Assembly: GCA_964374035.1 (NCBI GenBank)
Contig: CAYJWY010000011.1
Span: forward strand, 1-24,970
Reading direction: 5' to 3'
DNA: 24,970 nucleotides
Source of the DNA: CALRGL01 sp964374035
GTDB lineage: Bacteria > Patescibacteriota > Patescibacteriia > UBA9934 > GWF2-40-263
Positions 6,099 through 14,082 of this stretch are shown one piece after another (the first letter of the stretch is position 1; each line of letters starts with the position of its first letter). The notes beneath the pieces were generated by a model, which made no database searches, was not told the origin of the DNA, and saw only the letters and a list, made by a program, of their open reading frames with translations. Made by a program: the position numbers and the translations under genes.

Positions 6099-7292
6099 AT
6101 GGCTGGAGTTTTCGAACGAACAAAGCCACACGTCAACGTGGGTACGATTGGCCACGTTGACCACGGCAAGACCACCACCACGGCGGCTATTTTGGCTGTT
6201 CTTGGTGCCAAGGGTATGGCGGCTCAATCCAAGGGCGTCGATGATCTCGACAAGGCTCCGGAATCCAAGGCTCGCGGTATCACGATCGCGACGGCTCACT
6301 GTGAGTACGAGTCTGACAAGCGCCACTACGCGCACGTCGACTGCCCAGGTCACGCTGATTACATTAAGAATATGATCACCGGTGCCGCCCAGATGGACGG
6401 AGCTATTTTGGTGGTTTCCGCAACAGACGGCCCCATGCCACAAACCCGAGAGCACATCTTGCTCGCACGTCAGGTTGGTGTGCCTGCCATGGTTGTCTTT
6501 TTAAACAAAGTTGACATGGTTGATGACCCGGAATTGATCGACCTCGTCGAGGAAGAAGTTCGCGATCTTTTGAAGCAGTACAAGTTTCCGGGAGATGAAA
6601 TTCCTGTGATTCGTGGTTCCGCGCTTAAAGCGCTTCAAAACCCAACCGACGAGACGGCCAACAAGTGCATCATGGACATCGTCAACGCCCTTGACACCTA
6701 CATTCCAGATCCAATCCGTGAGACCGACAAACCATTCATGATGCCAATCGAAGACGTATTCTCGATCGAAGGTCGAGGAACGGTTGTGACTGGTCGTATT
6801 GAACGCGGCATGGTCAAAATTAACGAAGATGTTGAGCTTGTTGGGATTCACGATGAACCAACTAAGACGGTTGTAACCGGTATTGAAATGTTTAACAAAC
6901 AGCTTCAGGAAGGTCGTGCCGGTGATAACGCAGGTCTTTTGATCCGCGGTATCAAGAAGGAAGATGTCGAGCGCGGAATGGTGCTTGCCAAGCCAGGTTC
7001 CATCACACCTCACACGGAAGTTCAGGCCGAAGTTTACGCACTCACCAAGGAAGAAGGTGGACGACACAAGCCATTTTTTAATGGTTACAAGCCACAGTTC
7101 TACATCCGCACAACGGACGTAACCGGTGAAGTAAAGTTGCCAGAAGGAACCGAAATGGTCATGCCTGGTGATACCGTCAACGTGAACATCACCCTCATCC
7201 ATCCAGTGGCGCTTGAGGAAAAGATGTCCTTTGCTATTCGTGAGGGTGGACGAACAGTCGGTGCTGGAATTGTTACTAAAATCATCAAGTAA
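6099..7292 (+). CDS. tuf: Elongation factor Tu
   Basis: EF-Tu delivers aminoacyl-tRNA to the ribosome. The 397-residue length is standard. The GTPase motifs are GHVDHGKTT (residues 18-26), RGITI in switch I, DCPGHADY and NKVDMVDD; domains II and III follow, with GRGTVVTGRIERG and the C-terminal MSFAIREGGRTVGAGIVTKI. ATG 6099 is preceded by T. It has its own promoter and a terminator at 7298, and rpsJ follows, so the S10 cluster might receive only readthrough from here, as I see no other promoter before rpsJ. Confidence 0.98.
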   Translation: MAGVFERTKPHVNVGTIGHVDHGKTTTTAAILAVLGAKGMAAQSKGVDDLDKAPESKARGITIATAHCEYESDKRHYAHVDCPGHADYIKNMITGAAQMDGAILVVSATDGPMPQTREHILLARQVGVPAMVVFLNKVDMVDDPELIDLVEEEVRDLLKQYKFPGDEIPVIRGSALKALQNPTDETANKCIMDIVNALDTYIPDPIRETDKPFMMPIEDVFSIEGRGTVVTGRIERGMVKINEDVELVGIHDEPTKTVVTGIEMFNKQLQEGRAGDNAGLLIRGIKKEDVERGMVLAKPGSITPHTEVQAEVYALTKEEGGRHKPFFNGYKPQFYIRTTDVTGEVKLPEGTEMVMPGDTVNVNITLIHPVALEEKMSFAIREGGRTVGAGIVTKIIK

Positions 7293-7297
7293 ATATT

Positions 7298-7325
7298 GGA
7301 GAGGCGAGTAATCGCCCCTCCTTTT
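7298..7325 (+). terminator. Terminator between tuf and rpsJ
   Basis: GGAGAGGCGA at 7298-7307 pairs with TCGCCCCTCC at 7312-7321 (one A-C mismatch, 4-nt loop), followed by TTTT. No promoter is evident between it and rpsJ, so leaky termination may feed the ribosomal cluster. Confidence 0.82.
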
Positions 7326-7343
7326 CGTTCCTTTTTCAACCCT

Positions 7344-7676
7344 GTGAATGAGAAAAAAGACCAATCAGAAGAAAAGTCGCGCATCCGCATAAAGATCAAG
7401 GCGTACGACAGCAAGATCATCGATCAAGCTACGCAAACGATTTTGAAAACGGTTGAGCGTTCCGGCGCAGTCGTTGTTGGACCGGTGCCTCTTCCAACCG
7501 AGAAGCGTAAATTCACGGTTCTCAGATCAACCTTCGTGCACAAAGATTCTCGCGATCAGTACGAGATGCGTGTGCACAAGCGTTTGATCGACATTGTGGA
7601 AGCAAACGATCGAACCATCGACGCGCTGATGAGTCTTAATCTTCCAGCCGGTGTCGAGATCGAGATTAAAACTTAG
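7344..7676 (+). CDS. rpsJ: 30S ribosomal protein S10
   Basis: S10 sits in the 30S head and doubles in transcription antitermination with NusB in other bacteria. From GTG 7344 the product has 110 residues, slightly above the usual 102-105, beginning MNEKKDQSEEKSRIRIKIKA. The core RIRIKIKAYDSKIIDQ, VVGPVPLPTEKRKFTVLRS and the C-terminal NLPAGVEIEIK are typical. A TTG at 7296 would place the start inside the terminator stem and is rejected; GTG 7344 also has T before it. First gene of the S10 cluster, but separated from rplC by 313 bp, which is unusual. Confidence 0.93.
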   Translation: MNEKKDQSEEKSRIRIKIKAYDSKIIDQATQTILKTVERSGAVVVGPVPLPTEKRKFTVLRSTFVHKDSRDQYEMRVHKRLIDIVEANDRTIDALMSLNLPAGVEIEIKT

Positions 7677-7683
7677 TGAAAAC

Positions 7684-7762
7684 GGGAACCGGGGGCCGGG
7701 GACCAGCGACCGGGATTGATTCATTCAATCCCCGGCCACCGGTCCCAGGCCCCTGGCCCCCG
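7684..7762 (+). repeat. GC-rich palindromic dispersed repeat, copy 1
   Basis: The left arm has CCGGGGGCCGGGGACC-type sequence (7689-7714); the right arm is its approximate reverse complement (7730-7762); ATTGA-TTCAT-TCAAT forms the tip. Related sequence occurs at 20265-20340 (inverted pair) and 22999-23028 (single arm inside asnS). Confidence 0.85.
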
Positions 7763-7882
7763 ATCAAGCACTCCCTAAACCCAGAAGAAAGATCCCACGA
7801 TGTCACGATGTCTCAGGGGAAAACCTTCCGGAGATTTACAGAGTGCGTACGGAGATTTGCGCCTATTCAATCAAATGCCCAT

Positions 7883-7959
7883 CCTTTAAGAACCAAACAT
7901 TGGTTGGATTAAAGGTCAGAAGCTGTTTTCGAAAACTTCGAAAACGACTTCTGGCTTTT
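7883..7959 (+). promoter_or_regulatory. Tandem hairpins, terminator- or attenuator-like, upstream of rplC
   Basis: Hairpin A pairs CCTTTAA (7883-7889) and AACCAA (7891-7896) with TTGGTT (7900-7905) and TTAAAGG (7909-7915). Hairpin B pairs 7915-7932 (CAGAAGCTGTTTTCGA core) with 7938-7955 (TCGAAAACGACTTCTG core), followed by TTTT. They meet at 7915. The second looks like an intrinsic terminator, 30 nt before the rplC start; in this position it would act as an attenuator. This is inference from folding by eye. Confidence 0.6.
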
Positions 7960-7989
7960 ATGTTCATAAGAGCGATGAGTTCTAAGATT

Positions 7990-8616
7990 ATGCCATTCAT
8001 CATTGGACGAAAAATTGAAATGACTCAGCAATTCAAGGATGACGGAACGGTTGTTCCTGTTACCTTGATTAAGGCTGAACCAAATATTGTCACACAGCTT
8101 CGTACCGAAGAGATTGATGGGTATAGCGCAGTTCAGCTTGGCATCGAGGCTGGTAAGCTCAACATGCCTGCATCTGGCCACACAAACGGTCTGTCACCTG
8201 TTAGGACATTACGCGAATTTCGCGTGAGCAAAACAGATTTGAATCGCGGTGACCAGGTGAGTGTCGAATCATTTCTTCCGGGCACCAAGGTAGACATTGT
8301 CGGTATTTCAAAGGGGCGTGGATTTACAGGCGTCATGAAGCGCCATGGGTTTCATGGAAAAAAGGCGACACACGGAACAAAGGATCAGGCTCGTATGCCA
8401 GGCTCGCTTTCAACACATCGACAAGGAAAAGTTATTCCTGGACATCGCATGGGTGGACATTCCGGAGATCAACGCGTGACCGTCAAGAATCTTGAGATTG
8501 TCTCTGTTGACACAGCATCAAACGTGATTGCTATCAAAGGGGCTGTTCCAGGAGCACGCGGCGGATTGATTCTTGTGCAAACTCGCAATGCAACTACGAC
8601 GATATGGCAAGCGTAA
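7990..8616 (+). CDS. rplC: 50S ribosomal protein L3
   Basis: L3 is an early-assembly protein near the peptidyl transferase centre. From ATG 7990 the product has 208 residues, the usual length, starting MPFIIGRKIEMTQQF; the family start is M-x-x-ILGxKxGMTQ, so the common GMTQ is EMTQ here. KGRGFTGVMKRHGFHG and PGHRMGGHSGDQRVTV are diagnostic. In-frame ATGs at 7843 and 7975 are possible, but 7990 fits the family start and has T at -1. The last 13 bases overlap rplD. A pair of hairpins precedes it. Confidence 0.95.
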   Translation: MPFIIGRKIEMTQQFKDDGTVVPVTLIKAEPNIVTQLRTEEIDGYSAVQLGIEAGKLNMPASGHTNGLSPVRTLREFRVSKTDLNRGDQVSVESFLPGTKVDIVGISKGRGFTGVMKRHGFHGKKATHGTKDQARMPGSLSTHRQGKVIPGHRMGGHSGDQRVTVKNLEIVSVDTASNVIAIKGAVPGARGGLILVQTRNATTTIWQA

Positions 8617-9236
8617 AAATCTACAACCCACAAGGACAAGAAGTCGGAACGATGGATCTCGATGTGCGTCTATTTGATGTTGAAGTCAAACCAAATCTTG
8701 TGCATGAAGCTGTTGTTGCTCACAGCTCAAACGCACGCGTTGTTTTAGCACATACACTAGACCGTTCTCAGGTCGCTGGAAGTAACAAGAAACCTTGGAA
8801 ACAGAAGGGTACAGGTCGCGCACGACATGGATCTCGTCAGTCTCCAATTTGGAAAGGTGGAGGAATTACGTTTGGTCCAACCAACCTACGCAACTTCGCC
8901 GTCAAGATTAACAAGAAAACAAAACGTTTGGCTCTCGCCATGGTTTTGTCCGACAAGGTGAATCATGATCGCCTCATCGTCGTCGACGGCCTGCGTTTCG
9001 ATGATGGCAAAACAAAAGACTTGAGCAAATCGCTCGCGTCGCTTCCGTCGGCCGGAAAGAAAACGCTCGTCGTTGTCGAAATGGACAATCGAGGTGTCGG
9101 CTTGGCCGCACGCAACTTGACGAATGTGGAAGTGTTTCCTGTAAATTCGATCAATTTGCTCGCCTTACTGCGACTCGATTACGTCGTCTTCACCAAGCCT
9201 GCTCTTGAAGCCGCCATGGCAATGTATAAGCGATAA
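8604..9236 (+). CDS. rplD: 50S ribosomal protein L4
   Basis: L4 lines the exit tunnel and, in Escherichia coli, represses its own S10 operon. The 210-residue product has the conserved loop KKPWKQKGTGRARHGSRQSP and GGITFGP, and the C-terminal Rossmann-like half with LVVVEMDN and VNSINLLALLRLDYVVFT. The start overlaps the rplC end by 13 bp, indicating coupling. ATG preceded by T, no Shine-Dalgarno. Whether L4 controls the hairpins before rplC is an open but natural question. Confidence 0.97.
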   Translation: MASVKIYNPQGQEVGTMDLDVRLFDVEVKPNLVHEAVVAHSSNARVVLAHTLDRSQVAGSNKKPWKQKGTGRARHGSRQSPIWKGGGITFGPTNLRNFAVKINKKTKRLALAMVLSDKVNHDRLIVVDGLRFDDGKTKDLSKSLASLPSAGKKTLVVVEMDNRGVGLAARNLTNVEVFPVNSINLLALLRLDYVVFTKPALEAAMAMYKR

Positions 9237-9241
9237 GCTGT

Positions 9242-9700
9242 ATGGGAATCTTCGATCGAATCAAATTCAAAAAAGACGATAAGGGTGCCATGGTTGACAA
9301 GCCGGAGAAGTCCGGTGTGTCTCAAGCAGAGGATGTCACCAAGGAAGTCGAAAAGGCAGGCAAACTCATGCCCGTTGTTGAAGGTGGAAAAACACCGATG
9401 CAAAAAGATGGAGTTAAATCATTCTCGCAGGTCATTCTGCGACCGGTCATCACAGAAAAGAGCGCACATCTTGCCTCGGAGAATACCTACGTCTTCGTCG
9501 TCACTTCGCAGGCAACGCGCGTTGATGTCAAGCGTGCGATCAAGTCCATGTACAAGGTCCTGCCTGTGTCCGTTCGCATCATGAACAAGCGAGGTAAGGC
9601 TGTGCGCTTTGGCCGCCGACTTGGCAAGCGCAAGGACTGGAAGAAGGCGATTGTTTCGCTTCCAAAAGGGACATCGATTAACGTCTACGAAGGGGTCTAA
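9242..9700 (+). CDS. rplW: 50S ribosomal protein L23 with N-terminal extension
   Basis: L23 flanks the tunnel exit and is the docking site of trigger factor and SRP. The L23 core starts near residue 62 (SQVILRPVITEKSAHLA) and ends with KKAIVSLPKGTSINVYEG. The first ~60 residues are an added charged segment (MGIFDRIKFKKDDKGAMVDK onward), so the protein is 152 residues rather than about 95-100. ATG 9242 has T before it and lies 5 bp after rplD. An internal start (ATG 9392, residue 51 region) would shorten the extension but lacks support. Confidence 0.94.
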   Translation: MGIFDRIKFKKDDKGAMVDKPEKSGVSQAEDVTKEVEKAGKLMPVVEGGKTPMQKDGVKSFSQVILRPVITEKSAHLASENTYVFVVTSQATRVDVKRAIKSMYKVLPVSVRIMNKRGKAVRFGRRLGKRKDWKKAIVSLPKGTSINVYEGV

Positions 9701-9724
9701 TCACGCGCGACATTTCTAAACGAT

Positions 9725-10576
9725 ATGGGAGTTAAACTCTACAAACCAACAACCGCCGGTCGTCGCATCTCAAGCGTAGACACGTTTAACGACGTGACCA
9801 AGACCAAACCGGAAAAAAACCTGACAAAATCAGGTAAGAATTTTGCTGGTCGAACAAATGGAAAAATTACCGTTCGACACCGCGGTGGTGGAGCAAAGAA
9901 AAAGATTCGCGTGATCGATTTTAAGCGCGCGAAGTTCAACGTGCCGGCAAAGGTTGCGGCGATCGAATACGATCCAAATCGCGGCGCCCGCCTGGCTCTC
10001 TTGTACTACGTTGACGGCGATAAGCGGTACATGATCGCTCCGGTTGGACTCGCTGTGGGCGATACCGTCATTTCTTCACAAGAAAAATCAGAAATCAACA
10101 TTGGTAATCACCTCCAGCTCCAGTACGTTCCCATTGGGATGGGTGTGTACAACGTGGAACTTCAACCGGGCAAGGGTGGACAGATCGTTCGTGGCGCTGG
10201 TACAACCGCACAGCTCATGGCGGTTGAAGGTTCCTACGCCACACTCAAACTTCCATCCGGCGAGGTTCGACAGATTTTGAAGACCTGTATGGCAACCATC
10301 GGTCAATCCTCAAATCCGGATCGACGATTGATTCGATGGGGTAAGGCTGGTAGAATGCGCAACCGAGGTATTCGCCCAACCGTTCGTGGAAAGGCGATGA
10401 ACCCGGTCGATCACCCACACGGGGGTGGTGAAGGACGAAACCCAATCGGTCTTAAGCGACCAAAAACACCAACAGGTAAACCAGCACTTGGTGTGAAGAC
10501 ACGAAAGAAAAAAGGGAGCGACAAGTTTATCCTAAAGCGTCGTAAGCTCGGCCGATTCATTGGCAGTAGCAATTAA
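9725..10576 (+). CDS. rplB: 50S ribosomal protein L2
   Basis: L2 is needed for subunit joining and peptidyl transfer. The product is 283 residues, close to the usual 275. Typical segments are GRTNGKITVRHRGGGAKKK, KVAAIEYDPNRGARLALL, and the C-terminal KAMNPVDHPHGGGEGRNPIG with the conserved histidine tied to peptidyl transferase function. ATG 9725 has T at -1. Confidence 0.98.
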   Translation: MGVKLYKPTTAGRRISSVDTFNDVTKTKPEKNLTKSGKNFAGRTNGKITVRHRGGGAKKKIRVIDFKRAKFNVPAKVAAIEYDPNRGARLALLYYVDGDKRYMIAPVGLAVGDTVISSQEKSEINIGNHLQLQYVPIGMGVYNVELQPGKGGQIVRGAGTTAQLMAVEGSYATLKLPSGEVRQILKTCMATIGQSSNPDRRLIRWGKAGRMRNRGIRPTVRGKAMNPVDHPHGGGEGRNPIGLKRPKTPTGKPALGVKTRKKKGSDKFILKRRKLGRFIGSSN

Positions 10577-10585
10577 CGAAACGTT

Positions 10586-10870
10586 ATGGCACGCAGTCTC
10601 AAAAAAGGCCCTTACGTTCATCCCTCGATTTTGAAAAAGATTTCAAAATTGAAAACGAACGATCCAACACCGATTAAAACATGGGCACGATCCTCAACGA
10701 TCACGCCAGAGATGGTTGGATTTACCTTTGCGGTTCATAACGGAAAAGATTTTATCAAAGTCAAAATTGTTGAGAACATGGTTGGTCACAAACTCGGTGA
10801 GTTTTCCTCAACACGAAAGTTTATACGTCACGGTGGAAAGATTCAAAAAGTTGAGACACCCACAACCTAA
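10586..10870 (+). CDS. rpsS: 30S ribosomal protein S19
   Basis: S19 forms part of the 30S head and the A-site finger bridge. It has 94 residues, standard. MARSLKKGPYVHPSILKKI, IKTWARSSTITPEMVGFTF and LGEFSSTRKFIRHGGK are diagnostic. It starts nine bases after the rplB stop, with T before ATG and no Shine-Dalgarno. Confidence 0.97.
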   Translation: MARSLKKGPYVHPSILKKISKLKTNDPTPIKTWARSSTITPEMVGFTFAVHNGKDFIKVKIVENMVGHKLGEFSSTRKFIRHGGKIQKVETPTT

Positions 10871-10875
10871 TCAGT

Positions 10876-11289
10876 ATGGAGATCAAGGCAAAAGCACGAT
10901 TCATTCGTATGTCGCCGCGTAAAGTACGCTTGGTGATTGATTTGATTCGAGGAATGCACGTTGACAAAGCGCTTACACAGCTTCGATTTGTGAACAAGCT
11001 TGCTGTGGAACCTGTATCCAAACTGTTGAACTCTGCCATTGCCAACGCCACAAATAACTTTCAGCTGGATGCAAACACGCTCTACATCAAGTCCATTACC
11101 GCAGACGGTGGTCCAACACTCCATCGTTCAACACCGCGTGCGTTTGGACGCGCAACGCCGATTCGCAAGCGTACAGCGCACATCTCGATTGTTCTTGAGG
11201 ATCGAGCACCCGGTGAAGTGAAACAACCATTGATCAAAACAAGTGTAACAAAGAAATCAGTCAGTCAAACGCGCGTTCAAGCCAAGTAA
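10876..11289 (+). CDS. rplV: 50S ribosomal protein L22
   Basis: L22 spans the large subunit, with a hairpin in the exit tunnel. The core KARFIRMSPRKVRLVIDLIRG and the tunnel hairpin region ending RATPIRKRTAHISIVLED are clear. At 137 residues it is longer than the usual 110-115, with a basic Ser/Thr/Lys-rich C-terminal tail (KTSVTKKSVSQTRVQAK). It begins five bases after rpsS; T precedes the ATG. Confidence 0.96.
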   Translation: MEIKAKARFIRMSPRKVRLVIDLIRGMHVDKALTQLRFVNKLAVEPVSKLLNSAIANATNNFQLDANTLYIKSITADGGPTLHRSTPRAFGRATPIRKRTAHISIVLEDRAPGEVKQPLIKTSVTKKSVSQTRVQAK

Positions 11290-11294
11290 ACATT

Positions 11295-11942
11295 ATGGGA
11301 CGAAAAGTACATCCAAGAGTTTTCCGTATCGGAGTCACACGCGGCTGGGACGGGATTTGGTTTGCTGATCATGGAAAATATCAACGTCTGCTTGAGCAAG
11401 ACGTACGCATCCGCGATTTTTTGAAGAAAACATTGAAAGAAGCGCTGGTTGATACCATTGAAATAGAACGTTCTCGCGACGAGATCAAGATCAACATCAA
11501 CGCGGCAAAGCCTGGTGTGATCATTGGACGCGCAGGCGCTGGGATTGAGGATTTAACGAAGAAAATTAAATCAATTTTTTATCGTGGTCGTCGTGTCAAA
11601 ATGGCGATCAACGTGAAGGAAATTCAGAAGCCTTCTTTGAGCGCACAAGTCGTTGCCTTGCAAATTGCCGCTGACATAGAAAAACGCATGCCATTTCGTC
11701 GTGTTATGAAAATGGCGATTGAACGGGTCATGAAAGCAGATGCCAAAGGTGTGAAAGTGACTCTTGGTGGACGACTCAACGGAGCTGACATTGCAAGACG
11801 CGAAATGCTTGCGCAAGGAAAAATTCCCTTACATAACTTGCGATCCGATATCGATTACGCCTCCGTTGCCGCAAGGACCATGTGGGGGGCTATTGGCGTG
11901 AAGGTCTGGGTTAATCGTGGAGAGGTTTTTGACCAGAAATAA
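11295..11942 (+). CDS. rpsC: 30S ribosomal protein S3
   Basis: S3 lines the mRNA entry channel and has helicase-like activity with S4. The 215-residue product starts MGRKVHPRVFRIGVTRGWD, has the KH domain signature KPGVIIGRAGAGIEDL and the C-terminal domain GVKVTLGGRLNGADIARRE with YASVAARTMWGAIGVKVWV. Length normal. ATG 11295 has T before it. Confidence 0.97.
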   Translation: MGRKVHPRVFRIGVTRGWDGIWFADHGKYQRLLEQDVRIRDFLKKTLKEALVDTIEIERSRDEIKININAAKPGVIIGRAGAGIEDLTKKIKSIFYRGRRVKMAINVKEIQKPSLSAQVVALQIAADIEKRMPFRRVMKMAIERVMKADAKGVKVTLGGRLNGADIARREMLAQGKIPLHNLRSDIDYASVAARTMWGAIGVKVWVNRGEVFDQK

Positions 11943-11944
11943 GT

Positions 11945-12364
11945 ATGTTGATGCCAAAAAAGGTCAAACATCGAAAATGGCACAAAGGTCGCTCACGCGG
12001 AAAGCGTGTTGCCTCTCAAAAAACCCAACTTGCGTTTGGTACCATTGGGATTAAAGCAACCACCGAAGCCTGGGTCACGTCCCGTCAGATCGAAGCGGCA
12101 CGTCGCGCCATGACGCGCGCGATCAAACGCGGTGGAAAAATCTGGATTCGCATTTTCCCCGACAAGCCTGTTACCTCAAAAGGCTCAGAAATGCCGATGG
12201 GTAAGGGAAAGGGTGCGGTTGATCACTACGTCGTTGTCGTCCGCCCCGGAACAGTCCTGTTTGAAATGGCGGGTGTGGCCAATGATATTGCACGTGAGGC
12301 AATGACTCTTGCATCAAGCAAATTGCCTGTGAAAACAAAAACGATAACGCGAGAGCTAGAGTAA
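11945..12364 (+). CDS. rplP: 50S ribosomal protein L16
   Basis: L16 helps place the A-site tRNA. The product is 139 residues, standard. The start MLMPKKVKHRKWHKGR matches the family start MLMPKR, so ATG 11945 (T at -1) is preferred to ATG 11951. RKIWIRIFPDKPVTSK-like and EMPMGKGKGAVDHYVVVVRPG follow. It lies two bases after the rpsC stop. Confidence 0.97.
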   Translation: MLMPKKVKHRKWHKGRSRGKRVASQKTQLAFGTIGIKATTEAWVTSRQIEAARRAMTRAIKRGGKIWIRIFPDKPVTSKGSEMPMGKGKGAVDHYVVVVRPGTVLFEMAGVANDIAREAMTLASSKLPVKTKTITRELE

Positions 12365-12365
12365 T

Positions 12366-12566
12366 ATGGAAATCAAAACACTCCGCTCAAAATCGCGCAT
12401 CGCCCTTGAAAAGGAATTGGCCGACGCACAAAGCCACCTCAAGGAACTCCAGTTTAGTCTGTCCTCAAGCCAGCTCAAGAACGTGCGCGAGGTTCTCAAA
12501 ACAAGAAAACTCGTTGCACGCATTCACACGCTTCTTAACGAACAAAACGCTGAACCAGCCTCCTAA
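12366..12566 (+). CDS. rpmC: 50S ribosomal protein L29
   Basis: L29 sits near the tunnel exit beside L23. The 66-residue, two-helix product shows LEKELADAQSHLKELQFSLS and QLKNVREVLKTRKLVARIHT, matching the family. It starts one base after the rplP stop; T precedes ATG. Confidence 0.94.
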   Translation: MEIKTLRSKSRIALEKELADAQSHLKELQFSLSSSQLKNVREVLKTRKLVARIHTLLNEQNAEPAS

Positions 12567-12570
12567 CGGT

Positions 12571-12822
12571 ATGTCAGAAATAAAGACACGCAACAACCCA
12601 AGAACGCTCATCGGAACAATCGTCTCCACAAAAATGGACAAGACGCTTGTGGTTCGAGTTGATCGAACGGTCGTGCATCCAACGTATGGCAAGCGTTTCA
12701 TTCAAAGCAAGAAGTTTCATGTCCATGACCAGAAGGGCGCCCATCAGATTGGCGAGGTTGTGACCATTAAGGAATGTCAACCGCTTTCAAAAACAAAGCA
12801 TTGGCGTGTTGTAAACGTTTAA
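12571..12822 (+). CDS. rpsQ: 30S ribosomal protein S17
   Basis: S17 binds 16S rRNA early in assembly. The 83-residue product reads MSEIKTRNNPRTLIGTIVST, then KMDKTLVVRVDRTVVHPTYGK and LSKTKHWRVV, all typical. An open frame extends upstream to 12406 over rpmC, but ATG 12571 fits the family and the normal length, is four bases after the rpmC stop and has T before it. Confidence 0.96.
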   Translation: MSEIKTRNNPRTLIGTIVSTKMDKTLVVRVDRTVVHPTYGKRFIQSKKFHVHDQKGAHQIGEVVTIKECQPLSKTKHWRVVNV

Positions 12823-12823
12823 T

Positions 12824-13195
12824 ATGATCCAGCTGGAATCCATGGTTAACGTAGCAGATAACACCGGAGCAAAGCGCATGCAAGTCATTCGTGTGCTTGG
12901 TGGATACAAGAAACGATACGCCTTTATCGGCGATCTGTTTACGGCCGCCGTGAAAGAAGCTGTGCCTCACGCGGCAGTGAAGAAGGGTGACGTTGTTACG
13001 GCCGTGCTTGTTCGCTCTCGCAAGGAAATTCGTCGAAAAGATGGAACCTATATTCGTTTCGACGAAAATTCCGCGGTCATTATTGACAAGAAAACAAAGG
13101 AACCAAAAGGAACGCGCATTTTTGGTCCTGTGGCGCGTGAACTTCGAGCTGAGGGTTTCACAAAAATTATTTCCCTTGCTCCGGAAGTGCTTTAA
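12824..13195 (+). CDS. rplN: 50S ribosomal protein L14
   Basis: L14 forms an intersubunit bridge. The 123-residue product, standard, reads MIQLESMVNVADNTGAKRMQ, with RKDGTYIRFDENSAVIID and GTRIFGPVARELR. It begins one base after the rpsQ stop; T at -1 and no Shine-Dalgarno. Confidence 0.98.
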   Translation: MIQLESMVNVADNTGAKRMQVIRVLGGYKKRYAFIGDLFTAAVKEAVPHAAVKKGDVVTAVLVRSRKEIRRKDGTYIRFDENSAVIIDKKTKEPKGTRIFGPVARELRAEGFTKIISLAPEVL

Positions 13196-13212
13196 TCCCT
13201 TGGATGAAGATT

Positions 13213-13536
13213 ATGAAAATCAAAACCAACGACACTGTCCGGATTTTATCCGGAAAAGACAAAGGAAAGGAAGGCAAAGTTCTTCAGGTTTTTCCTGTCC
13301 TTGAACGCGTTGTTGTTGAGGGAGTGAATCTGTTTACAAGACACCTGCGAGGTCGTGGTGAACGTCCAGGACAGAAAATTCAGTTTCCGGGCGCCATGCA
13401 CGTCTCCAATGTTCAGCTCATTTCATCCAAGGTTGGAGCGCGTGGTCGCGTTGGTTACAAACGCATCGATCGTGGTGGTACCCAAGCGAAAGTTCGTGTG
13501 ATTCGAAAGAAGGGTAAAGAAGAGGAAGTTGAATAA
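13213..13536 (+). CDS. rplX: 50S ribosomal protein L24
   Basis: L24 is an assembly initiator with a KOW motif. MKIKTNDTVRILSGKDKGKE (residues 1-20) is the KOW segment; GVNLFTRHLRGRGERPGQ and FPGAMHVSNVQLI follow. Start: ATG 13204 (MKIMKIK, G at -1) or ATG 13213 (MKIK, T at -1). The second fits family and local start pattern, giving 107 residues. The C-terminus is Lys/Glu-rich (KKGKEEEVE). Confidence 0.94.
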   Translation: MKIKTNDTVRILSGKDKGKEGKVLQVFPVLERVVVEGVNLFTRHLRGRGERPGQKIQFPGAMHVSNVQLISSKVGARGRVGYKRIDRGGTQAKVRVIRKKGKEEEVE

Positions 13537-13540
13537 ATGT

Positions 13541-14080
13541 ATGTCACTACGAGAAGATTATCAAAAAGATGTCGTTGCCAAACTCAAAGAAGAGTTTGGT
13601 TACAAAAATATTCACGCCGTGCCAACGATTAAAGCGGTCACACTTAATATTGGACTTGGTCCGGGTTTGAAGGATGCCAAATTTCTTGAAACAGCGGAGA
13701 AGACCTTGATTCGTATCACCGGACAGAAGCCCGTTTCCACAAAATCTCGCATGTCCATCGCTGGATTCAAAATTCGTGAAGGACTCGTTGTTGGCATGAA
13801 GGTCACGATGCGTGGAAAGCGTATGTGGCACTTTGTGGAGAAGTTGTTGCGTGTCACCTTGCCGCGCGTACGAGATTTTCGTGGTCTTTCTGAAAAGGCA
13901 TTCGACGGTCGCGGCAATTACTCCATCGGTTTCAAGGAGCACATCGCCTTTCCAGAAATCAGCAGTGATGAAATCGAGGTCATCCATGGTTTGCAGGTCA
14001 CCATCAACACGTCTGCAAAAACCAATAAAGAAGCGGCTCGTCTGCTTGCACATCTGGGACTTCCCCTCAAGAACAACTAA
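13541..14080 (+). CDS. rplE: 50S ribosomal protein L5
   Basis: L5 belongs to the central protuberance with 5S rRNA. From ATG 13541 it has 179 residues, standard. FGYKNIHAVPTIKAVTLNIG, GQKPVSTKSRMSIAGFKIRE and RDFRGLSEKAFDGRGNYSIG are typical. A TTG at 13529 would overlap rplX and is rejected; the ATG has T before it. Confidence 0.97.
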   Translation: MSLREDYQKDVVAKLKEEFGYKNIHAVPTIKAVTLNIGLGPGLKDAKFLETAEKTLIRITGQKPVSTKSRMSIAGFKIREGLVVGMKVTMRGKRMWHFVEKLLRVTLPRVRDFRGLSEKAFDGRGNYSIGFKEHIAFPEISSDEIEVIHGLQVTINTSAKTNKEAARLLAHLGLPLKNN

Positions 14081-14082
14081 CT

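Larger units (their letters stand above)
7677..7989 (+). other. 313-bp non-coding stretch between rpsJ and rplC
   Basis: The gap holds no convincing gene. It contains the GC-rich palindrome 7684-7762, an ACGATGTC tandem pair near 7797-7812, two CGGAGATTT copies about 24 bp apart around 7830-7858, and the double hairpin 7883-7959 just before rplC. No promoter is visible. A frame open from 7843 into rplC is only the upstream extension of that gene. Confidence 0.7.
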
